DNA from: a virus
IMG/VR virus record: IMGVR_UViG_3300004369_000006
Coordinates: 19,288 to 83,287 of that record
DNA length: 64,000 nt
Direction: 5' to 3' (one strand)
Within the stretch, counting starts at the first letter, position 1. Each line of letters opens with the position of its first letter. The position numbers and the translations under genes were made by a program. The notes under the pieces are model-generated. The model did not search any database and was not told the DNA's origin. It saw nothing but the letters and a program-made list of their open reading frames with translations. Positions 9,116 through 18,176 of this stretch are shown here, one piece after another.

Positions 9116-9239
9116 TTTTAGTTAGTTTAAGAAATTCCAAGGCATAATAGATACCCTTGGCTTCAAAGTTCTGAAACTCTAAGTCTGAGTTTTCTAGTTC
9201 TTCTGCAATATCTAATAACTCTTTAACTAATTCTTTCAT
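9096..9239 (-). CDS. 47-residue acidic helical small protein
   Basis: A short complete frame runs from ATG at 9239 to TAA at 9096. Its start shares a base with the stop of the preceding gene (TAATG) and its end overlaps the endonuclease start by 20 bases, the same packing seen throughout the operon. The product (MKELVKELLDIAEELENSD... ) is an acidic amphipathic helix with no known family. The perfect fit into the only gap between two coupled genes is the main support. Confidence 0.6.
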   Translation of the reverse strand: MKELVKELLDIAEELENSDLEFQNFEAKGIYYALEFLKLTKNGRIQE

Positions 9240-9523
9240 TAATAATAATAATTTTTGTGACCGCCATTAATCCTTTCAATAGATTCATACTCTCCTCTTG
9301 AATATGAAGATGAATCTCCTGATATACTAATACCTTGACCTACTTTTAGACCCGCTTTATCTAGCATTTCAATAACATCGTCTGCAATTTCATCGGGAGC
9401 ATTCATGCCATCTATAATTTCAATTGAATTCCATTTAGGAACATACATAACAGTAATTCGATGTTCTGAATTTTCTAAAACGTTAACGACTTTATCAAAG
9501 TCTTTCTTAGTTACTTTTATCAT
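9239..9523 (-). CDS. Hypothetical protein
   Basis: A 94-residue protein is read from ATG at 9523, three bases after the primase stop. The frame extends 8 codons upstream into the primase gene (to 9547), but the junctional ATG is more likely. The N-terminus is basic (MIKVTKKDFDKVVNVLE), the middle is beta-rich, and the C-terminus is rich in Ser, Gly and Tyr. No family recognised. Confidence 0.6.
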   Translation of the reverse strand: MIKVTKKDFDKVVNVLENSEHRITVMYVPKWNSIEIIDGMNAPDEIADDVIEMLDKAGLKVGQGISISGDSSSYSRGEYESIERINGGHKNYYY

Positions 9524-9525
9524 TT

Positions 9526-10545
9526 TTAATTGTTTTTGTGTGTACATATAAGTTCACTGTGAATAATTGAGTAAGCTTTATCATATCCTACATTAGCTAC
9601 AAGATCAGACGGATCTTTACTCTTGTATTTAGCAGGTATCTTAAGGTTCTGCTTGATAGAAGTAAATGTATTAATTATCTTTTTTGCTTGTATCTGACCC
9701 CAATTATTTGTTTTGTTATAATCGTTGTCATAAAGCAAAGAGATATTTAAGAATCTTCTTTTAAGCATATCAATTAACTCTTTGTCAGGCATCTGCATCT
9801 CACTAGATAATGCAATAGCATGTATGCCCATAGTATGTAACACCATAACATCCTTCATAGAAGATGTAATTACAATGTTATTACTTGTGTAAGGTAACTG
9901 ATCTATACCTTGGACTGTACTTGTATTGGTATTGGATAAGAATTTTAGTTTCTTACTCCGAGGTTGGTATATCTTGACTTGTGTATTATTCTCCATAAGG
10001 TATGCAAAAGCAAGTTTATCTGCCTTGATGTAATTATCATTGACATAGAAACTCTTTAATGATACCACGTTATAATAGTTTAATACATACTCGTCTATTC
10101 CAAACTTCTTCCAAAAAGCCAAGTCATCCGCAGTAAAGTTTTGAACTTTAAGTACAAACTTAGTCTTCTTCTTTTCAGGCTTCTGATAGGTAGTCTTCTT
10201 AGGTACTTTAACGTGCTTTATATTTGTCGATTTATACAATCCCAAATTAAAATCACTGTCAATCATGATAAGCGCATCCTTAAAACTGATATCGTATAAT
10301 AGTTGCACGAACATAATGCAGTTACCATGTTTATTCATACCAAAATCTGAAAACATTAGCGTATCATCTCCCTGCCATATACAAAAAGAAGGACTGCTAT
10401 CATCTTCACGTAGAGGACTAGATATAGCATTACCTATAGTAATGGAAACCCCTGAATATCTATTGAAGACATCCAGGGGGTTAACCATTTTTAAGATATT
10501 ATCAGCAGTGAGTGTTGCATCACTACTCCTGCTTGCTATTGCCAT
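9526..10545 (-). CDS. DnaG-type primase-like protein with Toprim domain
   Basis: The 339-residue protein has the layout of a short DnaG-like primase. Residues about 10-95 resemble a CHC2-type zinc domain (PLREDDSSPSFCIW ... FSDFGMNKHGNCIMFV) that has lost most cysteine ligands. A Toprim fold follows, with NIVITSSMKDVMVL (about residue 215) and the acidic LLYDNDYNK (about 262). The usual Toprim Glu of the first motif is replaced by Ser, which may reduce catalysis. Primases make RNA primers for the lagging strand, matching the adjacent SSB, helicase and polymerase genes. It starts at the SSB stop (shared base). Confidence 0.75.
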   Translation of the reverse strand: MAIASRSSDATLTADNILKMVNPLDVFNRYSGVSITIGNAISSPLREDDSSPSFCIWQGDDTLMFSDFGMNKHGNCIMFVQLLYDISFKDALIMIDSDFNLGLYKSTNIKHVKVPKKTTYQKPEKKKTKFVLKVQNFTADDLAFWKKFGIDEYVLNYYNVVSLKSFYVNDNYIKADKLAFAYLMENNTQVKIYQPRSKKLKFLSNTNTSTVQGIDQLPYTSNNIVITSSMKDVMVLHTMGIHAIALSSEMQMPDKELIDMLKRRFLNISLLYDNDYNKTNNWGQIQAKKIINTFTSIKQNLKIPAKYKSKDPSDLVANVGYDKAYSIIHSELICTHKNN

Positions 10546-11333
10546 TATGCAAATATGCTTTTAATATCATCGTTAGAATCAGTGGAAATAACTTCTGCCT
10601 TCTGCTCTTTAACTTCTTGAACAGATAGGTCAGATGGATACACCGCATCCCATGCAGTATATTCATTCTCTAAGGTACGTAAGAAACCTTTCTCATTGAA
10701 GTAGGTAAGACGACCAAAGAACTTGTTGTACACACTTTGTACAAACTTATCATTGTTCATCGTTACACCACCTGCTAAGAGTACTACACGGTTTTCTTTA
10801 AGTTGAGTAACATACTCTTTCAACTCTGTGACATTCCCTTTAGCGAGTTCCTCACGGTTATCTAAACGACATTCACCTTCTGTAGCTACGTTAGCCCATG
10901 CTTTGATAAACATCATTAGATCTTCCTCGCCTACAAATGCTTTAACAGCACTCTTCTTATCAACCCATTCTTGTAAATCATCTACACTACCAGCCCATCC
11001 TGTAGTACCAAAGGCATCAATGTATTGATTCTTATCACCTGCTTTATTAGTACGTAGTTTAGGACGCACAATAAAGTTTACACTAGTGGTAATTGGGTTC
11101 TCAATAGCAGAACTATCAGATTGTACAATAAACTTAACTACAACAAAGTCATCACCGTTCTTATCTTTCTTGCGATATTCAGGTTTGTTATCAATTGTAG
11201 TGTTGTAGAGTTTCTCAAGCTCTGCTTTAGTAGGATTAACGGACAATACCTTAAAAGGAATTAAACCACCATATACGGTGTTGTCTTGTCCTGATACTAC
11301 TTTCTCGTTACTGTTGTTGCTTTGAATAGCCAT
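10545..11333 (-). CDS. Single-stranded DNA-binding-like protein
   Basis: The 262-residue protein has a beta-rich core (YGGLIPFKVLSVNPT ... DDFVVVKFIVQSD ... TSVNFIVRPKLR ... AFGTTGWAGS) followed by a helical region and an acidic C-terminal tail (STDSNDDIKSIFA). The tail resembles the acidic tip by which SSB proteins bind partner enzymes. crAss-like genomes encode an SSB of this size beside the primase. It probably coats unwound DNA and recruits primase and helicase. Identification is by composition, tail and position rather than by a strict motif. Confidence 0.65.
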   Translation of the reverse strand: MAIQSNNSNEKVVSGQDNTVYGGLIPFKVLSVNPTKAELEKLYNTTIDNKPEYRKKDKNGDDFVVVKFIVQSDSSAIENPITTSVNFIVRPKLRTNKAGDKNQYIDAFGTTGWAGSVDDLQEWVDKKSAVKAFVGEEDLMMFIKAWANVATEGECRLDNREELAKGNVTELKEYVTQLKENRVVLLAGGVTMNNDKFVQSVYNKFFGRLTYFNEKGFLRTLENEYTAWDAVYPSDLSVQEVKEQKAEVISTDSNDDIKSIFA

Positions 11334-11344
11334 TTTAGTTTAAT

Positions 11345-11683
11345 TTATTGGTTACTATCATCAATTACTCGGAAAGGCAAACGATTACTTCTACGGGGTT
11401 TGCGATTAAATAAGGCTGGATAGCGAGAAAATAGCGTATCTATATCTTTCTTATCATGCCCAATCATAACTGCAATTTCCTCACGATCAAAGCCCTCTTC
11501 TAAGAAGTCAATAATCTGAGTAATACGTACCTCTTCCCAAGGTTCTTTTGCAGGAACTACATCCCATGCTAGGGGTTTGTCGTTCTTTACTTTAATAGGT
11601 TCTTGTTCAACCATAGGTTCTGTTTCTGTGTCTATATCAGGTAACCTTTCCTGTGTAGCCCAATCATAAGTTATTCTATCCAT
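11345..11683 (-). CDS. Hypothetical HTH-like small protein
   Basis: A 112-residue protein with an acidic Pro-rich N-terminus (DTETEPMVEQEPIKV) and a C-terminal helix-turn-helix-like segment (ITQIIDFLEEGFDREEIAVMIG..KKDIDTLF) ending in a basic tail. A DNA-binding or adaptor role next to SSB and the Sak4-like ATPase is possible. It overlaps its upstream neighbour by 13 bases. Confidence 0.6.
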   Translation of the reverse strand: MDRITYDWATQERLPDIDTETEPMVEQEPIKVKNDKPLAWDVVPAKEPWEEVRITQIIDFLEEGFDREEIAVMIGHDKKDIDTLFSRYPALFNRKPRRSNRLPFRVIDDSNQ

Positions 11684-11883
11684 ACTTTTGCAAATTCTCC
11701 TAGTGCATCTAATTTAATTACATAAGATGAAGAATTAGATTGTGGAATTATCCCAACCTTTTCTCCGTTAAGTTCAGCTTTCATAGCTTCACTCAAATAC
11801 AACTTGGTTCTATAGTGGGTAACATAAGGTTCCCCTTTTCTGTTGTATTTAACTTCCTGCGTTCTTGGTCCTGGCTTTGCCAT
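11671..11883 (-). CDS. Hypothetical small protein
   Basis: A 70-residue basic protein is read from the ATG at 11883 (MAKPGPRTQEVKYNRKG). A longer start at 11925 would overlap the ATPase gene by 77 bases and is less likely. The sequence is beta-rich with no recognisable domain. It sits between two overlapping neighbours in the recombination cluster. Confidence 0.55.
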   Translation of the reverse strand: MAKPGPRTQEVKYNRKGEPYVTHYRTKLYLSEAMKAELNGEKVGIIPQSNSSSYVIKLDALGEFAKVWIE

Positions 11884-12571
11884 CTTTAATTGAATTAAGT
11901 CCGTAATAATCTCGAATAGTTGCATCGACTTCTAATAGATCATTATCTACTAAAGAGTCTTCAAACATTCCTACAGGAGTCTTACAAGTGTCACGACCTG
12001 TAGTTTGGGTTCTGAATTTGTACTGCACTCCTTCAGCTTTCTTTTGAACATCCGCATATAGTACAATAGTGCTTTTGCTTTCAGGTCTAACCTTTCTCAG
12101 CATACCCCCGTGTACTGCTATGCGCATTTCAATAAGCCCTGTATCCTCGTTTAATGTTTCTTCAGGATGTGCCATCAGATATACATACATATCATCAGGC
12201 GTATTATCACGTATGTAATTAAACAATTGATACTGATTCGCAGCCATCTCACCCCACTTGGTCATGTAGTCTTTACCTTGCTTGCGAAACTCTTCACTAA
12301 ATACAAGATCATTGACATTCATGTTCCAAGTATCTATCACGATAATCTTCTTATCATTTTCAGCACCGTACTTGATAATAGCACGTATGTCTTCAATGTC
12401 AGAAGTTTCGAGATAGTTTTTGAGTTCCTTATTCCACTGCTTACCATACTGCCGCCAAGGTAATTCTTTCTTGTCGGTGTTAATGATAATACATTTTTCA
12501 GGGGGTAAGTTCCTCATGGAGTAGCTCTTACCCATACCAGTATTAGCTACAATAAAACATAATCTACCCAT
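11849..12571 (-). CDS. Sak4-like RecA-fold ATPase
   Basis: The 240-residue protein begins with a Walker A P-loop (ANTGMGKSYS, residues 9-18). A Walker B strand follows (KKIIVIDTWN, about residue 75), as does a later YVYLMAHPEET strand typical of AAA_24/Sak4 proteins. These short RecA-like ATPases help phage single-strand annealing and recombination together with an SSB and a RecE-type exonuclease, both present in this operon. The stop codon of the DnaB-type helicase gene coincides with its start region, indicating coupling. Confidence 0.75.
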   Translation of the reverse strand: MGRLCFIVANTGMGKSYSMRNLPPEKCIIINTDKKELPWRQYGKQWNKELKNYLETSDIEDIRAIIKYGAENDKKIIVIDTWNMNVNDLVFSEEFRKQGKDYMTKWGEMAANQYQLFNYIRDNTPDDMYVYLMAHPEETLNEDTGLIEMRIAVHGGMLRKVRPESKSTIVLYADVQKKAEGVQYKFRTQTTGRDTCKTPVGMFEDSLVDNDLLEVDATIRDYYGLNSIKDGKARTKNAGS

Positions 12572-13644
12572 TACACATTGGTTTTGATATTGGTTACTAA
12601 TTCATAGCGTTGTGGCGACATTTCCTCTGCTTTGGGCATTTCTTCAAAGATACTAGACTCACCTATGAACAGCATAGGAATACGCTTTTGTGCGCTACCA
12701 TATCTGTTCTTAAGTACAATGCCTGCACGGAATCTGTCTTGCAACTGCTCAATGTCATATCCACGATATTCAGTTAGTTCAAACTGCCTAGGATTAAACA
12801 AAGCAAAGACGGTTTCTGCATCTTGTACAGTGTTACCTGAATCTTTGAAATCATTAAGGGTAGGTTCTAATTTATTAAGCCTCATGCGATCAGTGCTTGC
12901 AAAACTACGATTTAACTGCTGAACTACTACAGGGCTAATACCATAAGTATTCCTCAGGTTAATCATGTACTCTGACATCTTGTCGATGTTGGCTTTTACA
13001 TTAAAACTTCTCTCCTTCTTAATCAGACTAATATGGTCAATGATACACAAGGTATAATTGTTCTTACCGTTGGGTATAAAACCATTAACATACTGCTTGT
13101 CATTACCATCATCATCTGTAAATGTACCATACGTAGGTGTACCTAAATTCTCATGGGCATATCGAGTTAAAGTTTTCTCTATTCCCGTAGGGTTTTCAGG
13201 TATGTCGTTTACCACTAATACATCCTCTAATTTACTAAAATACTCCCTGGTTTCCAAGACTTTAGAGTAAATTTCTTGGCTAATCCTGTTCTTACCACGT
13301 GATAAAACATAGTTTACATCAGCCACTAAACCATACTGATAATATAGCTTACGGGTAATGGCTTTAGTCAGAATCATCTCTGTCTTCAACTCGAAAGAAA
13401 AGTAGAATATCTTGAGATTACCTTTGTCAGGAAACTTCATGACATCTTCAAAGGGATTAAGTACAAATGCATTGAGGGTAAACGTAGATTTACCTGCACC
13501 TGGATCACCACCGATTAGATAGTAAGTACCCTTTTGTACATTAGGTATATGAGTCCGTAGTCTTGGAAAGCCCATGTTAAGACCTTCATTAAGACCTGCT
13601 TTGCCGTCTTCAATCCATTTAACGGTACTGTCAAAGTAACTCAT
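12571..13644 (-). CDS. DnaB-type replicative helicase
   Basis: The 357-residue protein has the RecA-like core of hexameric DnaB helicases. Walker A is GGDPGAGKST (residues 45-54). An IFYFSFELKTE segment follows (about residue 80), then Walker B LCIIDHISLI (about 207), a VVVQQLNRS sensor motif and arginine-containing C-terminal strands. The N-terminal primase-interaction domain of bacterial DnaB is mostly missing, as is common in phage versions. It unwinds DNA 5'-3' ahead of the polymerase. It overlaps by 4 bases with the upstream gene. Confidence 0.9.
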   Translation of the reverse strand: MSYFDSTVKWIEDGKAGLNEGLNMGFPRLRTHIPNVQKGTYYLIGGDPGAGKSTFTLNAFVLNPFEDVMKFPDKGNLKIFYFSFELKTEMILTKAITRKLYYQYGLVADVNYVLSRGKNRISQEIYSKVLETREYFSKLEDVLVVNDIPENPTGIEKTLTRYAHENLGTPTYGTFTDDDGNDKQYVNGFIPNGKNNYTLCIIDHISLIKKERSFNVKANIDKMSEYMINLRNTYGISPVVVQQLNRSFASTDRMRLNKLEPTLNDFKDSGNTVQDAETVFALFNPRQFELTEYRGYDIEQLQDRFRAGIVLKNRYGSAQKRIPMLFIGESSIFEEMPKAEEMSPQRYELVTNIKTNV

Positions 13645-14255
13645 ATGTCTTCTGTAAAATCAGTAGTAGGTGTAGTAGTTTCTCCTTCTCTATAAGCTTC
13701 TATGTAACCCATAAGCATAGACACTCCATTCTTCTCAATGAAGTAATCTGCACAAGTCATCTTCTCATAGAAAGTATCCTTGGCTTTGCCTACATAAATC
13801 TTAGTAGCTTCTATAATCTCTGTAGGGGTTACATCAGGGTTATCACGCATTAGTTTCTGCATCTTCTTAATGCAACCTTTGCGGTCACCCTTGACTAGTC
13901 TACTACCTGTATACACACCTGATGGAAATAGCTTACGATACTCATCAATGATATTCATAACTAGATGATCACTAGCACCTATAAATGCTTTACCATCTTG
14001 GGTTATCAATAATTTCTTAAGTACTTTGTGAGCATATTCCATGTGCAATCCCGTAGGAGATTCATTGGGATCTCTCATGCGTATAAGTCCTTTCTCATAG
14101 AGATACAAGAAAGAAACATTAGAAAACAAGAATGGGTTATTCTCTACGAGTTTCTGAACATCACCATCCTCTGCACTATTAAGCAATAGCAATGTAAAGT
14201 ATGCTCCTGCATCAATATCTACAACTTTACTTAGATGTTTCAGATTTATCTCCAT
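13641..14255 (-). CDS. Hypothetical protein upstream of the replicative helicase
   Basis: The 204-residue protein is helical with short conserved-looking blocks (YEKGLIRMRDP, GDRKGCIKKMQKLMRDNP, MTCADYFIEKNGVSMLMGYIEAY) and an acidic Thr-rich C-terminus. It has no clear enzyme motif. Tight coupling (ATGA overlap) to the DnaB-type helicase gene makes a helicase-loader or accessory role plausible, but nothing in the sequence proves it. Confidence 0.7.
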   Translation of the reverse strand: MEINLKHLSKVVDIDAGAYFTLLLLNSAEDGDVQKLVENNPFLFSNVSFLYLYEKGLIRMRDPNESPTGLHMEYAHKVLKKLLITQDGKAFIGASDHLVMNIIDEYRKLFPSGVYTGSRLVKGDRKGCIKKMQKLMRDNPDVTPTEIIEATKIYVGKAKDTFYEKMTCADYFIEKNGVSMLMGYIEAYREGETTTPTTDFTEDI

Positions 14256-14364
14256 CTTTCCATTCGGCTTCTAGGGTTAGTCTTTGAATTTTAATCATCT
14301 CAGCAGCTTCATCAGTTTGATAACCTGCATCAATTAATTCTAAATAGCGTTTAGTCCAGCTCAT
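14227..14364 (-). CDS. 45-residue HTH-like small protein
   Basis: A complete frame of 45 codons fills the gap between the SF2 helicase gene and the next gene, overlapping both (14 and 29 bases). The product reads MSWTKRYLELIDAGYQTDEAAEMIKIQ and continues with a charged tail. The central part looks like a short helix-turn-helix (AGYQTDEAAEMIKIQRLTL). Start and stop overlaps match the pattern of other operon genes, which is the main evidence that it is translated. Confidence 0.55.
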   Translation of the reverse strand: MSWTKRYLELIDAGYQTDEAAEMIKIQRLTLEAEWKDGDKSETSK

Positions 14365-15565
14365 TGTACTTCTGTTTTAAATCCATAAATCCATTACATT
14401 TTACTAATTGATAATCTGCAAACTCTAATCCTTCCATCATTTTATTAAACCATCCTTCTTCGCGAGTACCCTCTGTGCAGAATATGATAACCTTTAGAGG
14501 TCCAAATTCTCCACCACGAGTTCCTCTACCTATTCGTTGAATAAGGTCTTTGGATTTGCTAAAATATGATGTGATAATTATAGCATCTACATAACCAAGG
14601 TTTTCACCCTGTTTAAGTTTATGAAAAGAACCTATCTGTTCTATGTGTCCTTTCCTAAATCGTTCTATCAGTTGTTGATTCTGATATTTACCACTGCGAT
14701 AGCTCACTACATAAGGTACTATCTTCTGTATAAAAGAGATGTTATTGCCAAACACAATAACCTGTCCTTTGGTTACATCTTTAAGTATCTTCTTAGCAAG
14801 TCCTATCTTACTGCGTAGGTCATAGAGTATCTTAGAGTACTCTGCCATAATTTTATTAATCATAAAGCTATTCCTACGCATACCGTAGTACTTTAGCTTA
14901 TTCTTATAATACTCAATAGCAGATATTTCATTGTACTTCTTGCCTTTGATATTTACTTCATACTTATCATCAGCTTCATGCTTAACCTTATAGATAATAA
15001 TATCACGGTTAAACTTCATGTAGCTATAGATTACAGGTGCGACTTTATTAATTAAATCGCCTTTAGTAAACTCATAGCCATCTGAGGTGCGATAAGTTGT
15101 AGAAGTATCAATTGTTGCTGACAAGCCAAGTATATGGGTAAATTTAGTCTGTATGTACAGTTTACCATACTGTGGTGTTAGTGAGTCGTGAATCTCATCT
15201 GCAATAATAAGGTCATAGGTATTACCTTCTAAGCGTTTATAACTTTGATAACACTCAAAGGTAATGTCATGTCCTAGGTCTTCTAAAGGGTTAGTACCAA
15301 AGATTTCTTTGTACTTCTGACCTTCTACCATAAAGCTCTGATCACGGTTGTTGCGCTCATAAGCTATTAAGACAGTAGAGTTAGGTGGTATCATACATAA
15401 AGCATGCATAGCTATAAAAGTCTTACCGTTACCAGTAATAACTTCTGCAGTACCTATGCCTTCTGCTTCATACCACTTTTGCAATGCGTCTTTGTGAATG
15501 GAATTGCGAAAGTCAACCTCTAGAACTTCATCACTGATGAGTTCGTGGGGTTGTTTAGCAAGCAT
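14351..15565 (-). CDS. SF2 (SNF2/DEAD-like) DNA helicase
   Basis: The 404-residue protein carries the superfamily 2 helicase motifs: motif I TGNGKTF (about residue 44), motif II DEIH (ADEIHDS, about 130), motif III LSAT (about 153), and motif VI QRIGRGTRGG (about 353), with the two RecA-like halves in the normal order. A helicase of this type (often called SNF2-like) is a core crAss-like replication gene. It probably remodels or unwinds replication or recombination intermediates. Motif II is DEIH rather than DEAD/DEAH. Confidence 0.88.
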   Translation of the reverse strand: MLAKQPHELISDEVLEVDFRNSIHKDALQKWYEAEGIGTAEVITGNGKTFIAMHALCMIPPNSTVLIAYERNNRDQSFMVEGQKYKEIFGTNPLEDLGHDITFECYQSYKRLEGNTYDLIIADEIHDSLTPQYGKLYIQTKFTHILGLSATIDTSTTYRTSDGYEFTKGDLINKVAPVIYSYMKFNRDIIIYKVKHEADDKYEVNIKGKKYNEISAIEYYKNKLKYYGMRRNSFMINKIMAEYSKILYDLRSKIGLAKKILKDVTKGQVIVFGNNISFIQKIVPYVVSYRSGKYQNQQLIERFRKGHIEQIGSFHKLKQGENLGYVDAIIITSYFSKSKDLIQRIGRGTRGGEFGPLKVIIFCTEGTREEGWFNKMMEGLEFADYQLVKCNGFMDLKQKYNELD

Positions 15566-15575
15566 AATGGATTAA

Positions 15576-15746
15576 TTAGTCGATAAATGTAGAATTGGAA
15601 GTCCAGTAATATCCCCCCTGATTATCAAGTGGATTTTCAACATCCTTAATGTGGTCGAGAATATACTCAACTTGTTTAGGAGTCAATCCATCTTTTGCAT
15701 CAGAGAGATATTCCTTTATCCAATAGAAAAAATCTTCCTTGTTCAT
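15576..15746 (-). CDS. 56-residue small protein
   Basis: Read from ATG at 15746 (MNKEDFFYWIKEYLSDAKDG), four bases after the polymerase stop. A longer start inside the polymerase gene (15776) is unlikely. It is acidic and helical, with a TPKQVEYILDHIKDV helix and a Gly/Tyr-rich tail. No known family. Its place between polymerase and helicase suggests an accessory replication role. Confidence 0.6.
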   Translation of the reverse strand: MNKEDFFYWIKEYLSDAKDGLTPKQVEYILDHIKDVENPLDNQGGYYWTSNSTFID

Positions 15747-15750
15747 GTTG

Positions 15751-17628
15751 TTAATCTTTAATCCAATAATCAGCAATATCAGGATTTACTTCTACCCCAA
15801 TACGAGGACAGTATAACTTAGCTGCATCTTCCATACATTGCTTCATGATGTTTTTCCACTTTTCTGCATCCCTTGATGGAACCTCCAAGTGAATTTCATC
15901 GTGAACATACGCACTTAAAAATACTTTTCCAAGTTTACCTTCCTTAATTATTTGATCAAAGATAGCAATACTAGCAAGTTTAACCATACCTGCGGCACTA
16001 GATTGTATAGGATAATTCATGGCTCGTCTTTCATATTCGCCTTTAGCAATGAAATGACGTCTAGCTACTTGCTTATCATTTATATAGCCACGAGCACCAC
16101 GTTGTATAATAGCAATATCATCATGATATACTTTGCGTTTTAAGACACGGTCTACATCAATATATCCTTGTGCTATAGACTCACTCTTAATCTTATCAAA
16201 GTATGCCCTAACATCAGGGAATGCCTTGAAGTAAGCTGTTTCTACCTCGTCACCTACCTCTTTAGTTACAGATAAGTTATTGGCTATAGTAGCACCATTG
16301 CCACCATAAGCCAATGCAAAGTTAGCACCCTTAGCTTTCTTACGCAGATCCCCATATTGATCTTTAATCTCATTGTAAGATAGTTCGCCTAACACATCAG
16401 GGTATAGCTTCTGTGCTACGAAAGAATGAATATCTCCCTTACCGCTAAGATAAAACTCTAGCATAGAGGATTCATTAGCATACTCAGCAAGGATTCTAGA
16501 TTCCTGCGCACTATAGTCACCTACAATCAAAGTTCTGCCTTGCTCTACAGAGAAGCATTTACGTATCTCTTCTGTAGCAGGAATATTCTGCAGGTTAGGA
16601 TTCTTAGATGATATGCGACCAGTCTTTAGTATTTGCCAATAGTCAGTATGTATTCTACCTGTGCTTTCATTGATATACTTTAGAAAGTCATAGCCATACG
16701 TACTTGCTCTCTTAGCCCAGTAACTACGTTCTAGCAGTTGCTTTACTATAGGATGGTCAATAGTTGCAAGCTTCTTCTTATCTACAGTATCTACGTCAAC
16801 TCCTACTTCATTAAGCAGTTTAATCACCTGTTGAGAGCTATTCCAGTTGATGGTAATCTCTTGGTAGTCATCAAACAAAGTCCTAACGTGCTTAATAAAT
16901 GGCTTGATGTTATGCATAAGGATATACTGATTGAGTTGATTGGTTATCTCAACCAGTTTCATTTTACTATCCGCAGATATCTTCTTCCATGCTTCTGCAT
17001 CTATAGACATACCATGAAACTCAGTATATGCCAATACCTTGACGTACTCATACTCTACCTTAGCAGTAATAAGCAAGTCTTTGCTTTTTAGTTTGGCTAA
17101 CTGCATCTCATATATCTTATGCAGATACTTTACATCATCAGCAGAATATACTATAACCTCCTCGTCATATATAGTATCCTCAGTAATACGATCACGAACA
17201 CCTTTATCTAAGTCTATATCTAGATACATCTTAGCCAGTTTACCTAGTCCCTTAGATACATTATTATTACCCGTGTATAGTATCACTTCATTGAGCATAG
17301 TATCTATAACGTTAGTCGGGTATATCCTATGTTTATACAGAAACTTCAAGTCAAACTTGGCGTTGTGCATAATGAGGATTTTACTCTCTAACTCGCTCTT
17401 AAACAGGTTAATAGATACCTTAGTAAGATCTATAACAAACTGTCGGTTATAGTTACCGATTTGCAGTGTTAGTAGCTTACAAGTATGAGGATCAAACCCA
17501 GATGTTTCTGTATCTACAGCTAGTATAGTCTGATGAGATATCCAATGGAAGAAACTTTCATACTCATAGAGCTGTAACTCATTGTCTATAAATGTGATTT
17601 CTTCTAATCTAGATTTGATATCTTCCAT
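15751..17628 (-). CDS. polA: Family A DNA polymerase with 3'-5' exonuclease domain
   Basis: The 625-residue protein contains a DEDDy exonuclease domain: exo I DTETSGFD (about residue 38), exo II HNAKFDLKFL (about 104) and exo III YSADDVKYL (about 165). A family A polymerase domain follows, with motif A VGDYSAQESR (about 370), motif B KKAKGANFALAYGG (about 430) and motif C VHDEIHLE (about 590). Motif A departs from the bacterial DYSQIELR. There is no 5'-3' exonuclease domain. It is the replicative polymerase of the phage and is the central gene of the minus-strand operon. Confidence 0.95.
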   Translation of the reverse strand: MEDIKSRLEEITFIDNELQLYEYESFFHWISHQTILAVDTETSGFDPHTCKLLTLQIGNYNRQFVIDLTKVSINLFKSELESKILIMHNAKFDLKFLYKHRIYPTNVIDTMLNEVILYTGNNNVSKGLGKLAKMYLDIDLDKGVRDRITEDTIYDEEVIVYSADDVKYLHKIYEMQLAKLKSKDLLITAKVEYEYVKVLAYTEFHGMSIDAEAWKKISADSKMKLVEITNQLNQYILMHNIKPFIKHVRTLFDDYQEITINWNSSQQVIKLLNEVGVDVDTVDKKKLATIDHPIVKQLLERSYWAKRASTYGYDFLKYINESTGRIHTDYWQILKTGRISSKNPNLQNIPATEEIRKCFSVEQGRTLIVGDYSAQESRILAEYANESSMLEFYLSGKGDIHSFVAQKLYPDVLGELSYNEIKDQYGDLRKKAKGANFALAYGGNGATIANNLSVTKEVGDEVETAYFKAFPDVRAYFDKIKSESIAQGYIDVDRVLKRKVYHDDIAIIQRGARGYINDKQVARRHFIAKGEYERRAMNYPIQSSAAGMVKLASIAIFDQIIKEGKLGKVFLSAYVHDEIHLEVPSRDAEKWKNIMKQCMEDAAKLYCPRIGVEVNPDIADYWIKD

Positions 17629-17630
17629 AA

Positions 17631-18089
17631 TTATAGTTCACCAACGTTTTGATAGGAATAATAGCCTTCATGACTAATGATAAGATGGTCTATAAGCTGA
17701 AAATCTAGTAGTTTACTAGCCTCTTTCATTTTCTGTGTCATCTTATCATCTTGCTTACTAGGCTTTAATAATCCGCTAGGGTGGTTGTGTATTAAAATAA
17801 ATGCTGCTGAGTTGGCTAAGTTAAACAATATCTTAAATACTACCGTAGGGTCTATTAAAGTTCCTGTGGTACCACCTATACTTACTACGTGATAACCCAG
17901 TACTTCATTACCTCTATTTAAGGCAAGCATAACCATACGCTCTCTTAACTGCATGTCTTGGAATACATTGTCCCATAAATGTTTAGCAAGATTATAAACG
18001 TCATCGGGGCATGTAATCTTATAATTTGTTTTTGCTTTATATCCGACCTTTACTTTGATCTCGGATATATTAGAGATTTCATCAATCAT
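17631..18089 (-). CDS. radC: RadC-like JAMM metalloprotein
   Basis: The C-terminal 115 residues match the RadC JAB/MPN+ domain, with the zinc-binding signature HNHPSG followed by S-x2-D (SKQDD, about residue 100). Start 18089 (MIDEISNISEIKV) is chosen because a longer frame to 18152 would run through a terminator hairpin and add a short apolar extension. RadC proteins lack the helix-hairpin-helix domain here, as in many mobile-element versions, and have no proven reaction. Roles in anti-restriction or recombination have been proposed. It stands just ahead of the polymerase gene. Confidence 0.85.
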   Translation of the reverse strand: MIDEISNISEIKVKVGYKAKTNYKITCPDDVYNLAKHLWDNVFQDMQLRERMVMLALNRGNEVLGYHVVSIGGTTGTLIDPTVVFKILFNLANSAAFILIHNHPSGLLKPSKQDDKMTQKMKEASKLLDFQLIDHLIISHEGYYSYQNVGEL

Positions 18090-18109
18090 AATATATATAA
18101 TAATTAAAA

Positions 18110-18136
18110 AGGGCAGCCCCATTGCTAGACTGCCCT
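18110..18136 (-). terminator. Intrinsic terminator after the dUTPase gene
   Basis: A 7-bp stem (AGGGCAG / CTGCCCT) with a 13-base loop is followed on the minus strand by a T-run. It separates the dUTPase-side accessory genes from the replication operon. The radC-polA transcript should therefore start just downstream of it or depend on read-through. Confidence 0.7.
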
Positions 18137-18176
18137 CTACATAACCAATCAAAACACAAACATGAAAGATGCAATG

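Noticed and set aside
16738-17452. Plus-strand open frames opposite the DNA polymerase gene
   Set aside because: The polymerase motifs in the minus strand are unambiguous and the antisense products show no domain.
18090-18152. Longer N-terminus for the RadC-like protein
   Set aside because: It would translate through a terminator hairpin and add a short apolar extension not expected in RadC.
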